This document shows, in pieces, positions 1-8,757 of a stretch of DNA of 64,000 nt. The notes beneath the pieces were generated by a model that made no database searches, had not been told where the DNA came from, and saw nothing but the letters and a program-made list of their open reading frames with translations. Made by a program: the position numbers and the translations under genes. The stretch comes from Pseudomonas abietaniphila (lineage in GTDB: Bacteria; Pseudomonadota; Gammaproteobacteria; Pseudomonadales; Pseudomonadaceae): assembly GCF_900100795.1 (NCBI RefSeq), contig NZ_FNCO01000009.1:124001-188000 (forward strand). Direction: 5' to 3'. Numbering within the stretch: the first letter of the stretch is position 1; each line of letters begins with the position of its first letter.

Positions 1-205
1 CGGGTTGGGTGTGACCTATCTGCCGCTGGAATGCTTTCGTCCGCTGGTGGACGAAGGGAAGCTGACGATCATCAAGACCGACCCCGAATTGCCGCCGGTG
101 CCGTACATGGCGATGTACCGAAATGACCGGCCCTCAGCGTTCGTCACTGAAGTGGCGTCTCGGGCCGTGGAGCTGTGCGATTTCTCGCGACAACTGCAGA
201 GCTGA
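1..205 (+). CDS. LysR-family transcriptional regulator, C-terminal fragment (cut by window edge)
   Basis: The reading frame is open from the left edge (first full codon at base 2) to TGA at 203-205, so only the last 67 or so residues are visible. The stretch with PYMAMYRN, then FVTEVASRAVEL and a short tail, looks like the final strand and helix of a LysR substrate-binding domain. The DNA-binding part lies outside the window. A strong hairpin follows the stop at once, and the convergent neighbour is an MFS transporter. The family call is an inference from a short fragment. Confidence 0.55.
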   Translation, partial: GLGVTYLPLECFRPLVDEGKLTIIKTDPELPPVPYMAMYRNDRPSAFVTEVASRAVELCDFSRQLQS

Positions 206-237
206 CAAGGCGCACGGGCTGATGCACGTGCGCCTTG
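206..237. terminator. Bidirectional hairpin terminator between convergent genes
   Basis: Perfect 11-base arms CAAGGCGCACG (206-216) and CGTGCGCCTTG (227-237) enclose a 10-base loop, between a plus-strand stop at 205 and a minus-strand stop at 272. It lacks a long U tract on either side, so efficiency is uncertain. The position between two convergent ends supports the call. Confidence 0.7.
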
Positions 238-271
238 TTCGATTAGGCAGATAGGGAAAACGGCAGGCAGT

Positions 272-1618
272 TTACCGGGCAGCTTGCTGCTCGCTGAGGT
301 CAACGGGTTCATGAATGGTGAGCACGAACATCAGCGCCGCCAGTGAACAGGCACCCAAAAAAAGGAACACTGCGGTCCAGCTATAGCTATCGAGCAGCAT
401 GCCAGTGATCAGCGGCGCCATCGCCCCGCCCGCCTGCCCTGCGCTGTTGACCAGCGAGGCAGCGACCGGGTACGTCGTGCGCGTGGTAACGCCCATCGAA
501 TACACCGAAAACGATGAGTAGCCGATGTTCAGCAAGAAACCGGTGCCAAACAGCAACAGGCTGACCGACAGCAGATCGTTGGGCGCGTAGACCAGCGCGA
601 CCATCATCAGGCACGTGGCCACGGCGCTGATCATCATGGTCGGTTTTCTGCGACGGTCCAGAACGGTGTCGGACAGCCAGCCCCCCACGATGTTGCCCAA
701 CACGCCGCCAGCAAACGGCAGCGAGGCGACGAAGCCGATCTGCATCAGTTCGAAGTGCTTCACCTCCCCCAGGTACTTCGGCAGCCAGGCCAGCAGCACA
801 TTGACCACGCCGGTCATCAGCAAGTAGCCCAGCCCGCAGCCCCAGATATTCCACGACGCAAACACCGAGCGCGACGTGGCCAGTGGCGTCGTGTGTTTGT
901 AACGCAGCAGTTTGTCCAGCGCGCCGAAGTTCTTGTGCACGCGTGCAACGCCCGTTTCGCTCTTGGTCTGATCCTCGATGTAGGTGGCTTCGGCCTCGTT
1001 GACCCGCTGCCCCGAACGTGGATCGTTGGGCACCAGCCACCACCAGATCAGCGCCATCAGAATTCCCGGGATGGCGAAGGCGAAGAACATCGTGCGCCAG
1101 CCATCGAACATGATCAGCGCAGCCCCAATGGGCGGCGCGATCACCGCCCCCATCTTCGCAGCCGACAGAAAAGCCCCGGTCGCCAGGCCCTTCTCACGGG
1201 CCGGAAACCAGCGGTTGATGGTACTGAGCATCGACAACGGCAGCGCAGCTTCGGCGATACCGAGGGCTGACCGGTAGATCTTGAGCAGCCCAAAGTTGTG
1301 CGCCGTGCCAATGAGCAGCGTGACAACCGACGTCAGGCCAATGGACACCGGCGCCACCAGACGCACGCCCACGCGGCTCAGCAAAAAGCCTGCGGGAATC
1401 TGCCCCAAGGAATAGAACAGGAAGAACGCGCTAACCAACAGCCCTGCCTGGGCGTTGGTCGCGCCGAACTCCTTCTGGATGTAGGGCAGCGCGATACCGA
1501 TGTTGGCCCGGTCGGCGGCGGCCAGCATGTAGACAAGGACGATAACCGACAGGACTACCCAGCGATATTTTGACCTGGCCGTTTGCACGGCGGTGTCCGT
1601 GGTGGCGATGGCAGGCAT
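272..1618 (-). CDS. MFS transporter, anion:cation symporter (ACS) type
   Basis: A 448-residue inner-membrane carrier with about 12 hydrophobic segments. The first segment (VVLSVIVLVYMLAAADRANIG, near residues 22-42) and the later RWFPAREKGLATG stretch are typical of the ACS branch (GudP, phthalate and tartrate permease relatives), which imports organic anions with protons. I chose the ATG at 1618 because AAAGGGGGAG lies six bases upstream; an in-frame ATG at 1654 has no such site. It is a lone gene, with the chromate transporter starting a separate unit. Substrate cannot be told from sequence. Confidence 0.85.
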   Translation of the reverse strand: MPAIATTDTAVQTARSKYRWVVLSVIVLVYMLAAADRANIGIALPYIQKEFGATNAQAGLLVSAFFLFYSLGQIPAGFLLSRVGVRLVAPVSIGLTSVVTLLIGTAHNFGLLKIYRSALGIAEAALPLSMLSTINRWFPAREKGLATGAFLSAAKMGAVIAPPIGAALIMFDGWRTMFFAFAIPGILMALIWWWLVPNDPRSGQRVNEAEATYIEDQTKSETGVARVHKNFGALDKLLRYKHTTPLATSRSVFASWNIWGCGLGYLLMTGVVNVLLAWLPKYLGEVKHFELMQIGFVASLPFAGGVLGNIVGGWLSDTVLDRRRKPTMMISAVATCLMMVALVYAPNDLLSVSLLLFGTGFLLNIGYSSFSVYSMGVTTRTTYPVAASLVNSAGQAGGAMAPLITGMLLDSYSWTAVFLFLGACSLAALMFVLTIHEPVDLSEQQAAR

Positions 1619-1787
1619 GGCTCTCCCCCTTTTTATGTTTATTGGAGTGACCATGGTCGGGAATCAGCCATTGTAGAAAAAGCGATAAATTGGAAACCCC
1701 ATTCATTCCTTAAGAGAATAATTGGGCTAAGAGTCTCATCGATGCAGGGATAGCGCATAGCGCTAGACATCAAAATGACCGCGATCC

Positions 1788-3149
1788 TCAGTAACTTTGC
1801 CTCACCAGAAACACCACCATCCCAGCCATGCCACTGCCCATCAATACGGGAATGACCCCGCGCTTGTATTTGAACAGCGCGATGGCGGCGGCCAACGCGA
1901 TGATCACGCAGGCCCAGTCAACGCTTCCCGCCATGCCGGCCGGCCAGAACACGTGATACGCAAAGAACAGCGCAAGGTTCAGGATGACGCCGACAACAGC
2001 GGCCGTGATCCCGGTGAGTGGAGCCGTAAACCGGACAGCGTTCTGGGTGGACTCCACCAGCGGCCCGCCTGCCAGGATGAACAGGAACGACGGCAGAAAC
2101 GTAAACCAGGTGACCAGTGATGCCGCGACGGCGCCTGCCAGAAACGCGTGATTCGGGCCGAATACCTGCAGCACGTACGCACCGATGAACCCGACGAAGG
2201 CCACCACCATGATCAGCGGTCCAGGCGTTGACTCCCCCAAGGCCAGACCGTCGATCATTTGTGTGGGTGTGAGCCATCCGTAGTGACCGACCGCACCCTG
2301 GTACACATAGGGCAGAACGGCGTAGGCGCCTCCAAACGTCAACAGCGCGGCCTTGGTGAAGAACCAGCCCATCTGCGTCAGCGTGGCATACCAGCCCAAC
2401 AGCAGCGTCAGCAACCCCATGGGCAGCACCCACAACGTCACGCCGACTGCGGCGATCACGGCAAGCGTCGGCCAACTGAAACGGGCATGCTCGGGTGAAG
2501 GCGTGTCGTCATCAATCAGGGCGGGGCCGTAGGATTTATTCGCGGCGTGATGGTTTGCGTTGTCGAACCTGTCGGGCGCAAACCGTCCTCCCAGATAGCC
2601 GATCACGGCGGCCCCCAGCACGATCAGGGGAAACGGGACGTTAAATGCAAAGATGGCGACGAACGATGCCGCAGCAATTCCCCACAGCCCGGTGTTTTTG
2701 AGCGTTCGCGATCCAATCCGGTGGGCCGCCTGAACGACGATTGCGGTCACGGCGGGTTTGATCCCGTAGAAAATACCGGCCACCCAGGGAACCTCACCGA
2801 ACGCGATGTACATCCAGGACAGGGCGATCAGTACGAAGAGTGAGGGCAATACGAAGAGCACGCCTGCGATTACGCCCCCTCGGGTGCGATGCATCAGCCA
2901 TCCAATGTACGTCGCCAGTTGCTGTGCTTCCGGGCCGGGAAGCAGCATGCAGTAGTTGAGTGCGTGCAAAAACCGCCGCTCGGAGATCCAGCGACGGCGT
3001 TCCACCAACTCCTGGTGCATGGTCGAAATCTGGCCCGCCGGGCCACCGAAACTGATGAAGCCAAGTTTCAGCCAGAACCAGAAGGCCTCGCGCAGGCTGA
3101 CTTTCTTGGGAGCAGCAGCCTCAGTGTGATCCGTGGTCCACTCACTCAT
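1788..3149 (-). CDS. chrA: Chromate transporter, long-chain CHR family
   Basis: A 453-residue integral membrane protein with two homologous halves, the usual length of bidomain ChrA. The first half carries FGGPAGQ (34-40) and PGPEAQQ (71-77); the second carries TFGGAYAVLP followed by LALGESTPGP. These are the duplicated CHR signatures. Family members extrude chromate from the cytoplasm and sometimes transport sulfate. A hydrophilic insert near residues 200-230 (DRFDNANHHAANKSYGPA) links the halves. No chrB-type regulator lies beside it. Confidence 0.92.
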   Translation of the reverse strand: MSEWTTDHTEAAAPKKVSLREAFWFWLKLGFISFGGPAGQISTMHQELVERRRWISERRFLHALNYCMLLPGPEAQQLATYIGWLMHRTRGGVIAGVLFVLPSLFVLIALSWMYIAFGEVPWVAGIFYGIKPAVTAIVVQAAHRIGSRTLKNTGLWGIAAASFVAIFAFNVPFPLIVLGAAVIGYLGGRFAPDRFDNANHHAANKSYGPALIDDDTPSPEHARFSWPTLAVIAAVGVTLWVLPMGLLTLLLGWYATLTQMGWFFTKAALLTFGGAYAVLPYVYQGAVGHYGWLTPTQMIDGLALGESTPGPLIMVVAFVGFIGAYVLQVFGPNHAFLAGAVAASLVTWFTFLPSFLFILAGGPLVESTQNAVRFTAPLTGITAAVVGVILNLALFFAYHVFWPAGMAGSVDWACVIIALAAAIALFKYKRGVIPVLMGSGMAGMVVFLVRQSY

Positions 3150-3544
3150 GGGCGGCTTCTTTTTTGACGTCTGCGCTTATGAGCCAGCCAGGGAGAGGTT
3201 CGGTTGAACCCGGCGTGCCAGGAAGCCCCATCACCTGTGCGATCCATTTGTTCATGTCGCGATCACCACCCCAATCCAGAGGCAATTACGATATAGCGCC
3301 TGCGCACGTTTGCAAGGTGCCGAGGGCCTCCATGATCCAGGCATGACTGCCCCACAGACGGTCGCTTCAATTGCGCAGCGTAGTCTCGACGGTGATGCCG
3401 AGGTGCAATACCCATCACCCTCACCTGCATCTAACGGGACAATTAAAGTGTCGGCTGACTGACGACCCCGGCGGAAAGATGGTGTCAGAAAAACCTTTTT
3501 CCCAGCTGTCATTACAGCCGGCATTAGAGGCGCCAAGAGCGTGA
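3150..3544. other. Intergenic stretch without a supported gene
   Basis: About 400 bases between the chrA start and the DUF3606 gene terminator. Reading frames here (for example a minus-strand frame at 3252-3587) lack ribosome sites and recognisable content. It must hold the chrA promoter, but I see no clear palindrome or repeat. Confidence 0.5.
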
Positions 3545-3580
3545 AAAAAGTAGAAGCCCGGCATGTTTGCCGGGCTTTAA
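3545..3580 (-). terminator. Intrinsic terminator of the DUF3606 gene
   Basis: Read on the minus strand, AAGCCCGGCA, a four-base loop and TGCCGGGCTT form a perfect 10-base stem. A tail containing TTTTTT follows within a few bases. It begins four bases after the stop codon at 3584. Confidence 0.85.
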
Positions 3581-3583
3581 TCG

Positions 3584-3769
3584 TCACGCGAAGTGCGAGA
3601 GCTGAAGCTGTCGTTGTACATCGGTCAATGAATCCCCGACCGCAATGACGGTGGATTTGATCGTGTCTTTGGAGACGCTGAATTTATCCGCCCAGTACTT
3701 GAGTTCACTGCTGTCCTGAACATTTATCCTGATGTCATCAGTGCCCGGAGTGCGCCTGCGCTGTTTCAT
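3584..3769 (-). CDS. DUF3606 domain protein
   Basis: A 61-residue soluble protein with the short DUF3606 pattern: DIRINVQDSSELKYWADKF, then SVSKDTIKSTVIAVG. The segment resembles a one-helix-turn-helix unit and is common as a single small gene in Pseudomonas. I chose the ATG at 3769 because GGGAG lies seven bases upstream, whereas the ATG at 3775 sits almost on top of that site. Its role is unknown; it stands alone with its own terminator. Confidence 0.8.
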   Translation of the reverse strand: MKQRRRTPGTDDIRINVQDSSELKYWADKFSVSKDTIKSTVIAVGDSLTDVQRQLQLSHFA

Positions 3770-4045
3770 GGACATTCTCCCTGCCTGAAGAGGCAAGTAG
3801 AGGTTAGCTGGGAATTTCGGGTGGTGTGCCGATTCGTGTCCATTGAACTGCCTTTATCCTTTAGTTGATCTAAGGGGCAGCCTGCCATATCCGCCATAAC
3901 GTCGCAGAAAAAGCCATTGGAACACCAGACATCGACCAGCGGTATACGTCAGCACCCACTTTCCCGTCAGACTGGTGTGAAACTTGCGAAGGATCACGCT
4001 TTATCGCTGAGTGTTGAGCTTAGTGATTCGCGAACAGGAGCAACG

Positions 4046-4783
4046 ATGCTGGCACAACACGAAAAGAACTTTGATTACTGGTGGAATACTTCGGGACCGT
4101 GGGTTGAAGAGCCTAATGTCCGCAGAAGCGGAACCAGCGGCGTACAGCGCGTCATGCATGACGGGAAACTGGTCTATGTAAAGCGCCAGACCGGGCACCT
4201 GTCCCGCAGCATCCGCTATCCCTTCGGGCGGCCCACGGTCATGCGCGAAGGCAAGGCACTGTCGAAGTTATTGCAACTTGGCGTCACAGCGCCTTCCCCT
4301 ATTTTTTACGGCGCGCAGAAAGTGGATGGCATTTGGCGCGGGATTCTGGTGACCAAGGATCTAGGCGGCTTTCAAGACCTGGACACCTGGTATTCGGAGG
4401 GTGGCCGGACTCGACTCACCGAAGACGAGCACCTGAAAATCCTGGATCAACTGGCCCAGCTTTTATCCCGCATGCACTTGGCCCGTTGGCAACATGGCTG
4501 CATGCGTTCGAAGCATATTTTCATCAGGGTCAGGAACGGCACCGCTGGCCATGAATTCGACCTTGCACTGCTGGACCTTGAGAAATCCCACGGGCGACTC
4601 ACGGCCCTGGGCGCCGCGCGGCACGACATTCCCCAACTCAGGCGCCACTCTTTCTGGAGCGAGTCGGAGTGGCAGGCCCTCATGTCGTGCTATGAATCGA
4701 GTCTGGGTAAAACGATCGCCCGGTCCAGCCGGCAGCATCGTCTGGGCCAAAAGCGACCGCATCCCGCAGAGCGAAACGTCTAG
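4046..4783 (+). CDS. inaA: InaA-type lipopolysaccharide kinase-fold protein
   Basis: A 245-residue cytoplasmic protein of the Kdo/WaaP kinase-like clan. Visible landmarks are a likely ATP-binding Lys (YVKRQ, K46), a following Glu (VMREGK, E68), a degenerate catalytic loop (HLARWQHGCMRSKHIFIR, 144-161) and LLDLEK (D177) in place of DFG. The catalytic loop has HGC rather than HxD, so activity may be altered, although this variant is also seen in the InaA group. InaA is described as an acid- or weak-acid-inducible protein. The ATG at 4046 is preferred because AGGAG sits seven bases upstream; the frame is open further upstream without such a site. Confidence 0.75.
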   Translation: MLAQHEKNFDYWWNTSGPWVEEPNVRRSGTSGVQRVMHDGKLVYVKRQTGHLSRSIRYPFGRPTVMREGKALSKLLQLGVTAPSPIFYGAQKVDGIWRGILVTKDLGGFQDLDTWYSEGGRTRLTEDEHLKILDQLAQLLSRMHLARWQHGCMRSKHIFIRVRNGTAGHEFDLALLDLEKSHGRLTALGAARHDIPQLRRHSFWSESEWQALMSCYESSLGKTIARSSRQHRLGQKRPHPAERNV

Positions 4784-4954
4784 GCCGGAGGGGATGTAAG
4801 TCCGGACGTCTCTCACAGGTGCAGCAAGTAGGGCGATGTAAAACGAAAATCCTGACCCTTTACTCAACGTTTACCGAGTCTGGACGTTCGTTTACACGCA
4901 ATGGGTGTTTCATAGATCCATGGCGAACCCAAACACATCGCCTGAGGAGACACC

Positions 4955-5335
4955 ATGTTTTCGAAGATGACCCAAGCCTTGATCCTGTCCGGTTGCCTGG
5001 TCGCTGGGGGTGCAGCATCCGCCGGTGAACGCAACGTGATAGTGCCCGTCATCGCCGGGGCCGCCGTGGGTGCCGTATTGGCCACCGCGCTCAGCAATTC
5101 GGGCCATGATCACTACCGCCCTCAGTACCCGCAATACCGACCGCAGCCGCGTTATCAACCGCAGTACCAGTACCAGCCGGTAGCGTATGTGCCGGTGGCC
5201 ACTCGGGTTGAATACCGCCGCTTCGCCCCGCCACCGCCTCACGGCTATTACCACGGTGGCTATGATCGCCGGGGCTGGGATAACCGAGGCCACGATCGAG
5301 GTTACGACCATGGCCGTGGCGACGGTCGCTGGTAA
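4955..5335 (+). CDS. Exported Tyr/Pro/Gln- and Arg/Gly/His-rich protein with glycine-rich helix
   Basis: A 126-residue protein with a Sec signal peptide (cleavage likely after AASA near residue 23) and a hydrophobic Gly/Ala segment (PVIAGAAVGAVLATAL). A repetitive PQYPQYRPQPRYQPQYQYQP stretch follows, and the tail is rich in Arg, Gly, His and Asp. The ATG has GAGGAG eight bases upstream. The Gly/Ala segment may insert in the outer membrane like glycine-zipper proteins, with the tail as a sticky extension, but I do not recognise a named family. It has its own promoter region and a strong terminator. Confidence 0.8.
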   Translation: MFSKMTQALILSGCLVAGGAASAGERNVIVPVIAGAAVGAVLATALSNSGHDHYRPQYPQYRPQPRYQPQYQYQPVAYVPVATRVEYRRFAPPPPHGYYHGGYDRRGWDNRGHDRGYDHGRGDGRW

Positions 5336-5354
5336 ATCGCTGTAGACAAAAAGG

Positions 5355-5382
5355 CCGCCGTCATCACTGACGGCGGTTTTTT
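5355..5382 (+). terminator. Intrinsic terminator
   Basis: CCGCCGTCA (5355-5363) pairs perfectly with TGACGGCGG (5368-5376) across a four-base loop. Six T residues follow. It sits 20 bases after the stop of the exported protein gene. Confidence 0.92.
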
Positions 5383-5468
5383 GCATGGTATCGGTCTACC
5401 CTGACTGTGCAACGAGGTTGCAGCGCCAAGCTGCGCCCACACTCGACGCTGTTGTTCAGGGGGTCTGC

Positions 5469-5813
5469 ATGCACCGACTTTGGCAACGTTATCTGGTGTT
5501 ACTCGACAACGATCTCAGCCCCAAAATATTCGACAACTTTAAAAACATGGTGCTGTGTGCCCTGTTGCTTGCAGCGGGCACGGATGCTCTACGCAAGGGG
5601 CATTCGTTGTTCATGAGTCCCGTGGACTCCAGCACCACCGGCTGGGGCCTGATCGCGATCGCCGCGATCCTGATGGTGCTGAACCTCAGCGACGGTATTC
5701 GCCGGTTGGCCCGTCTGCGGTATCACATCGTCTGGCAGATCATGATCGTCGTCCTGTACGTGTTTATCTCGGAACGCGTGGTGGAATTGGTATGGAACTA
5801 CCGGGCCGAGTAA
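5469..5813 (+). CDS. Small inner-membrane protein, three predicted helices
   Basis: A 114-residue hydrophobic protein. Membrane segments are visible around NMVLCALLLAAGTDAL, WGLIAIAAILMVLNL and WQIMIVVLYVFIS, with charged loops between. The ATG at 5469 has GGGGG six bases upstream; the upstream in-frame extension has none. Size and three-helix layout recall PsiE-like proteins, but the match is too weak to name it. It is convergent with the acetyltransferase gene. Confidence 0.7.
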   Translation: MHRLWQRYLVLLDNDLSPKIFDNFKNMVLCALLLAAGTDALRKGHSLFMSPVDSSTTGWGLIAIAAILMVLNLSDGIRRLARLRYHIVWQIMIVVLYVFISERVVELVWNYRAE

Positions 5814-5832
5814 TAAAGCGCTGACCGAGGCA

Positions 5833-6336
5833 TCAGATCGCACGAACGAACCGGCGCTCAGCGGCCACCGCGTCGCTTTTCAAAGGGGGCTCTGGCAGAA
5901 ACCCGCAGCGCTCCAGGACTTTTGTTGAACCCGCATTCTCCGGGAACACGTACGCCACCAGTTGCGTCAGCGCCCAGCGCGTCTGTGCCTGCCCGATCAG
6001 GTGTTCCAGCGCATGGGTCGCCAGTCCCTGGCCGCAGGCGCTTTGCGCGATCCGATAGCCGACTTCTGCAAGGCGTGCAGTCGTGTCGATACCTTTCAAG
6101 TTGGCGCGGCCGACGATTCTTCCCGATGAGTCCTCGATCACGAAAGGATGCCAGACACCTCGCGCAAAATCGGACAGATACCCGTCGATGTGCTCGGTAA
6201 CGCCCTCCACTGAGTAGAACGAAGGCGCGCGGGCATCGATGTGGGACTCGAACCACGCGCGGTTCTGCGTTTCGAATGCCAGCAGTGCTTCGATATCGGT
6301 GCGGAGCAGTTCGCGAACACTGAATGACTCCCTCAA
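5833..6336 (-). CDS. GNAT-family N-acetyltransferase (RimJ/RimL type)
   Basis: A 167-residue protein with the RimJ/RimL arrangement: an N-terminal RELLRTDIEALLAFE helix, IVGRANLKGID (beta 4), and YRIAQSACGQGLATHAL, in which QSACGQGLA is the acetyl-CoA pyrophosphate loop. FPENAGSTKVLERCGF near the C-terminus is also typical. Relatives acetylate protein N-termini or small amines; the substrate here is unknown. Translation appears to start at TTG 6336, with AGGAG about six bases upstream and no better ATG. Confidence 0.85.
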   Translation of the reverse strand: MRESFSVRELLRTDIEALLAFETQNRAWFESHIDARAPSFYSVEGVTEHIDGYLSDFARGVWHPFVIEDSSGRIVGRANLKGIDTTARLAEVGYRIAQSACGQGLATHALEHLIGQAQTRWALTQLVAYVFPENAGSTKVLERCGFLPEPPLKSDAVAAERRFVRAI

Positions 6337-6436
6337 ATCCCTCTCCTTTTTTCATCGGTGCATGGCGGCGCAGGTCGGATGCGCTGCCGGCATAGTGCCC
6401 GAGAATCGCCTTTCAGTGCACCCGCGTCCGGCAGAC

Positions 6437-7735
6437 TCAGCCCAGTTCACGCTGCAGTTGCTCGCGGTCCAGCGCGCCGTCCCACCGCGCGACGAACAAG
6501 GTCGCCACACCGTTGCCGATCACATTGATCAGCGCACCACCTTCCGAGATGAAACGGTAGACCCCCAACACCAGCACCAGCCCGGCAGCGGGAATCACAT
6601 CGACCGAGGAGAGAGTCGCCGCCAAGGTAATGAACGCGCCGCCCGTCACGCTGGCCGCGCCCTTGGAGGTCAGCAGCAGAATCAGCAACAGCGTCACCTG
6701 GTGGTACAGCGAGACATCAATGTCCAGCGCCTGGGCGATGAACATCGCCAGCACGGTCATGTTGATGCAACTGCCGTCCAGGTTGAAGCAATAGCCCGAC
6801 GGCACGACCAGGCCGACGGTGGATTTCTCGCAGCCCAGCTTCTCAAGCTTGTCCATCAAACGCGGCAGCGCCGATTCCGACGACGACGTGCCCAATACCA
6901 GCACGAGTTCTTCACGAATGTACTTGAGGAATTTCCACAGACTGAAACCCGCCAGCCACGCGACGATGTTCAACACCACAAACACGAACACCAACGCAGT
7001 CAGGTAATAACACACCAGCAGGTTGGCGTAGGCGCCCAAGGACTGAACGCCGTACTTGCCGACCGTGAACGCCATGCCGCCGAATGCGCCGAGCGGCGCG
7101 ACATACATCACGATCTTCAGCATGCGGAAGAACGCCTTGGCCACCAGGTCAATGATCGCCAACAGCGGTTTGCCTGCCTCGCCCAGCAATTGGAGGCCAA
7201 AGGCGAAGAGCACCGAAATGAACAGCACCTGCAGGATCTCGCCTTCAGCGAAGGCACCGAACACCGTGCCCGGCACGATGTGCGTCAAGAAGCCCACCAC
7301 GCTCTGGTCATGGGCGGCCTTGGCGTAGCCTGCGATCGCCGATGAGTCGAGCGACGCGGGGTCGATGTGCATGCCTGCCCCAGGCTTGAGCACGTTGACG
7401 CCAATCAACCCGATGACCAGCGCGATCGTGGTCAGCACCTCGAAATAGATCAGCGATTTGAACCCGATACGGCCGATGCGCTTGAGGCTCTGCATGCTGG
7501 CAATGCCGCTGACGACGGTGCAGAAGATGATCGGCGCAATGAGCATCTTGATGAGTTTGATGAAGGTGTCGCCCAACGGCTTCATCTGCTCGCCGAGCGC
7601 GGGACTGAAATGCCCGAGCACGATGCCCAGCAGAATGGCCGCGAGCACCTGAACGTACAGGTGATGATAGAACGGCTTGCGGCGCGGCGAGTGCACGGCG
7701 GCGGTATCGATCGTAGAGCTGATTGTTTTTGTCAT
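6437..7735 (-). CDS. dctA: DctA-type C4-dicarboxylate/proton-cation symporter
   Basis: A 432-residue secondary transporter of the DAACS family, the usual DctA length. It carries the hairpin motif SSSESALPRLMDKLEKLG and VPSGYCFNLDGSCINMT, where the acidic residue and Asn-rich helix bind cation and substrate. Family members import succinate, malate, fumarate and sometimes orotate. It is the third gene of a minus-strand operon after an HMG-CoA-lyase-like and a hydroxyacid-dehydrogenase gene (gap 36 bases). It is thus probably a pathway-specific carrier rather than the general DctA, which is usually under DctBD control. Confidence 0.88.
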   Translation of the reverse strand: MTKTISSTIDTAAVHSPRRKPFYHHLYVQVLAAILLGIVLGHFSPALGEQMKPLGDTFIKLIKMLIAPIIFCTVVSGIASMQSLKRIGRIGFKSLIYFEVLTTIALVIGLIGVNVLKPGAGMHIDPASLDSSAIAGYAKAAHDQSVVGFLTHIVPGTVFGAFAEGEILQVLFISVLFAFGLQLLGEAGKPLLAIIDLVAKAFFRMLKIVMYVAPLGAFGGMAFTVGKYGVQSLGAYANLLVCYYLTALVFVFVVLNIVAWLAGFSLWKFLKYIREELVLVLGTSSSESALPRLMDKLEKLGCEKSTVGLVVPSGYCFNLDGSCINMTVLAMFIAQALDIDVSLYHQVTLLLILLLTSKGAASVTGGAFITLAATLSSVDVIPAAGLVLVLGVYRFISEGGALINVIGNGVATLFVARWDGALDREQLQRELG

Positions 7736-7771
7736 GGCTCTGCCTTATGAGGTTGTTCAGGGGAATGCGGT

Positions 7772-8713
7772 TCAGGTCACCACGTTGATGGGCGCACCGG
7801 CGGCGAAGGCGGCGATGTTGGCGGTCAGTACTGTTTTCAAACGCGCCACGCTGCTCTGGCTGGCCCAGGCCACGTGCGGCGTGACGATAAGGTTGGGGTG
7901 CGTACAGTGCAGCAACGGATGGTCGGCCTGCGGGGGTTCTGCATAGAGCACGTCCAGCGCCGCGCCGCCCAGTCGACCATTGGCAAGACCGGCCAGCACC
8001 GCGTTTTCGTCCACCAACGGACCGCGGGCGGTGTTGATGAGCAGCGCGCCAGGTTTCATGCGGGCGATTTGCGCCGCGCCGATCAGGTATCGGGTGTGCG
8101 ACGTCAGCGGGCAGTGAAGGGTCAGTGCGTCGGCCTTTGCGAGCACGTCATCGAACGCGGTGTAGCCCTCACGCACGCGCGAAACACCGCGATGCTCTGC
8201 AAACAGGACATTGATCTCCAGCGCGCGGGCAAGGCGTGCCACACGACTGCCGATGTCACCCCGACCCACGATGCCCAGCGTTGATCCCTGAAGGTCCTGG
8301 ATCGGCGCTCCATGCACACAGAAATGCGAAGACGTCGGCCATTCGGTTGCAGCGGCGGCGCGATACGCCATCAGATGACGGCGCAGCGCGAACAGTGACG
8401 CGATGACCGACTCGGCGACGCTGACGGCGCTGTAAGCCGGTACGTTGCAGACCGTCACGCCCTGATCGCGGCACGCGGCGATGTCGACACAGTCGTAACC
8501 GGTCGCCGCCACGCAGATGAGCTTGAGCCTCGGAAGATGCGCCAGCGCCGCACGGTCGATCCGGACTTTGTTGGTGATCGCGACGTCGGCCAGCGCCAGT
8601 GCATCGAGGACCTGGTCCTGGGGCGTTGTTTCACGCACCGTCCATTCACGGGCTTCGGGCGGACGCGCCAAGGGAGACGGCAGGCTTGCGCCGTCGAGAA
8701 AAACGATGTTCAT
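7772..8713 (-). CDS. D-isomer-specific 2-hydroxyacid dehydrogenase (glycerate/hydroxypyruvate reductase type)
   Basis: A 313-residue NAD(P)-dependent oxidoreductase. It shows the Rossmann loop GIVGRGDIGSRVAR, the catalytic Arg in NTARGPLVDE and the catalytic His in TPHVAWAS. The VCNVPAYSAVSVAES stretch is typical of HprA-like enzymes that reduce hydroxypyruvate or related 2-keto acids. The ATG at 8713 opens MNIVFLDG, the usual family N-terminus; the longer frame to 8761 overlaps the upstream gene's stop. It sits in an operon 44 bases after the lyase gene and 36 before dctA. The exact substrate is unknown. Confidence 0.87.
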   Translation of the reverse strand: MNIVFLDGASLPSPLARPPEAREWTVRETTPQDQVLDALALADVAITNKVRIDRAALAHLPRLKLICVAATGYDCVDIAACRDQGVTVCNVPAYSAVSVAESVIASLFALRRHLMAYRAAAATEWPTSSHFCVHGAPIQDLQGSTLGIVGRGDIGSRVARLARALEINVLFAEHRGVSRVREGYTAFDDVLAKADALTLHCPLTSHTRYLIGAAQIARMKPGALLINTARGPLVDENAVLAGLANGRLGGAALDVLYAEPPQADHPLLHCTHPNLIVTPHVAWASQSSVARLKTVLTANIAAFAAGAPINVVT

Positions 8714-8757
8714 GGCAAGTGCTCTTTTGTGACGTTGTGAGGGTGTGCGGGCCTGCG

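Noticed and set aside
3252..3587. 111-codon minus-strand frame between chrA and the DUF3606 gene
   Set aside because: It runs through the DUF3606 terminator hairpin, lacks a ribosome site and has no coherent domain pattern.
6239..7345. Long plus-strand open frame opposite dctA
   Set aside because: It lies fully opposite a clear dctA gene, has biased Arg/Gln/His content typical of antisense frames in GC-rich DNA, and no ribosome site.
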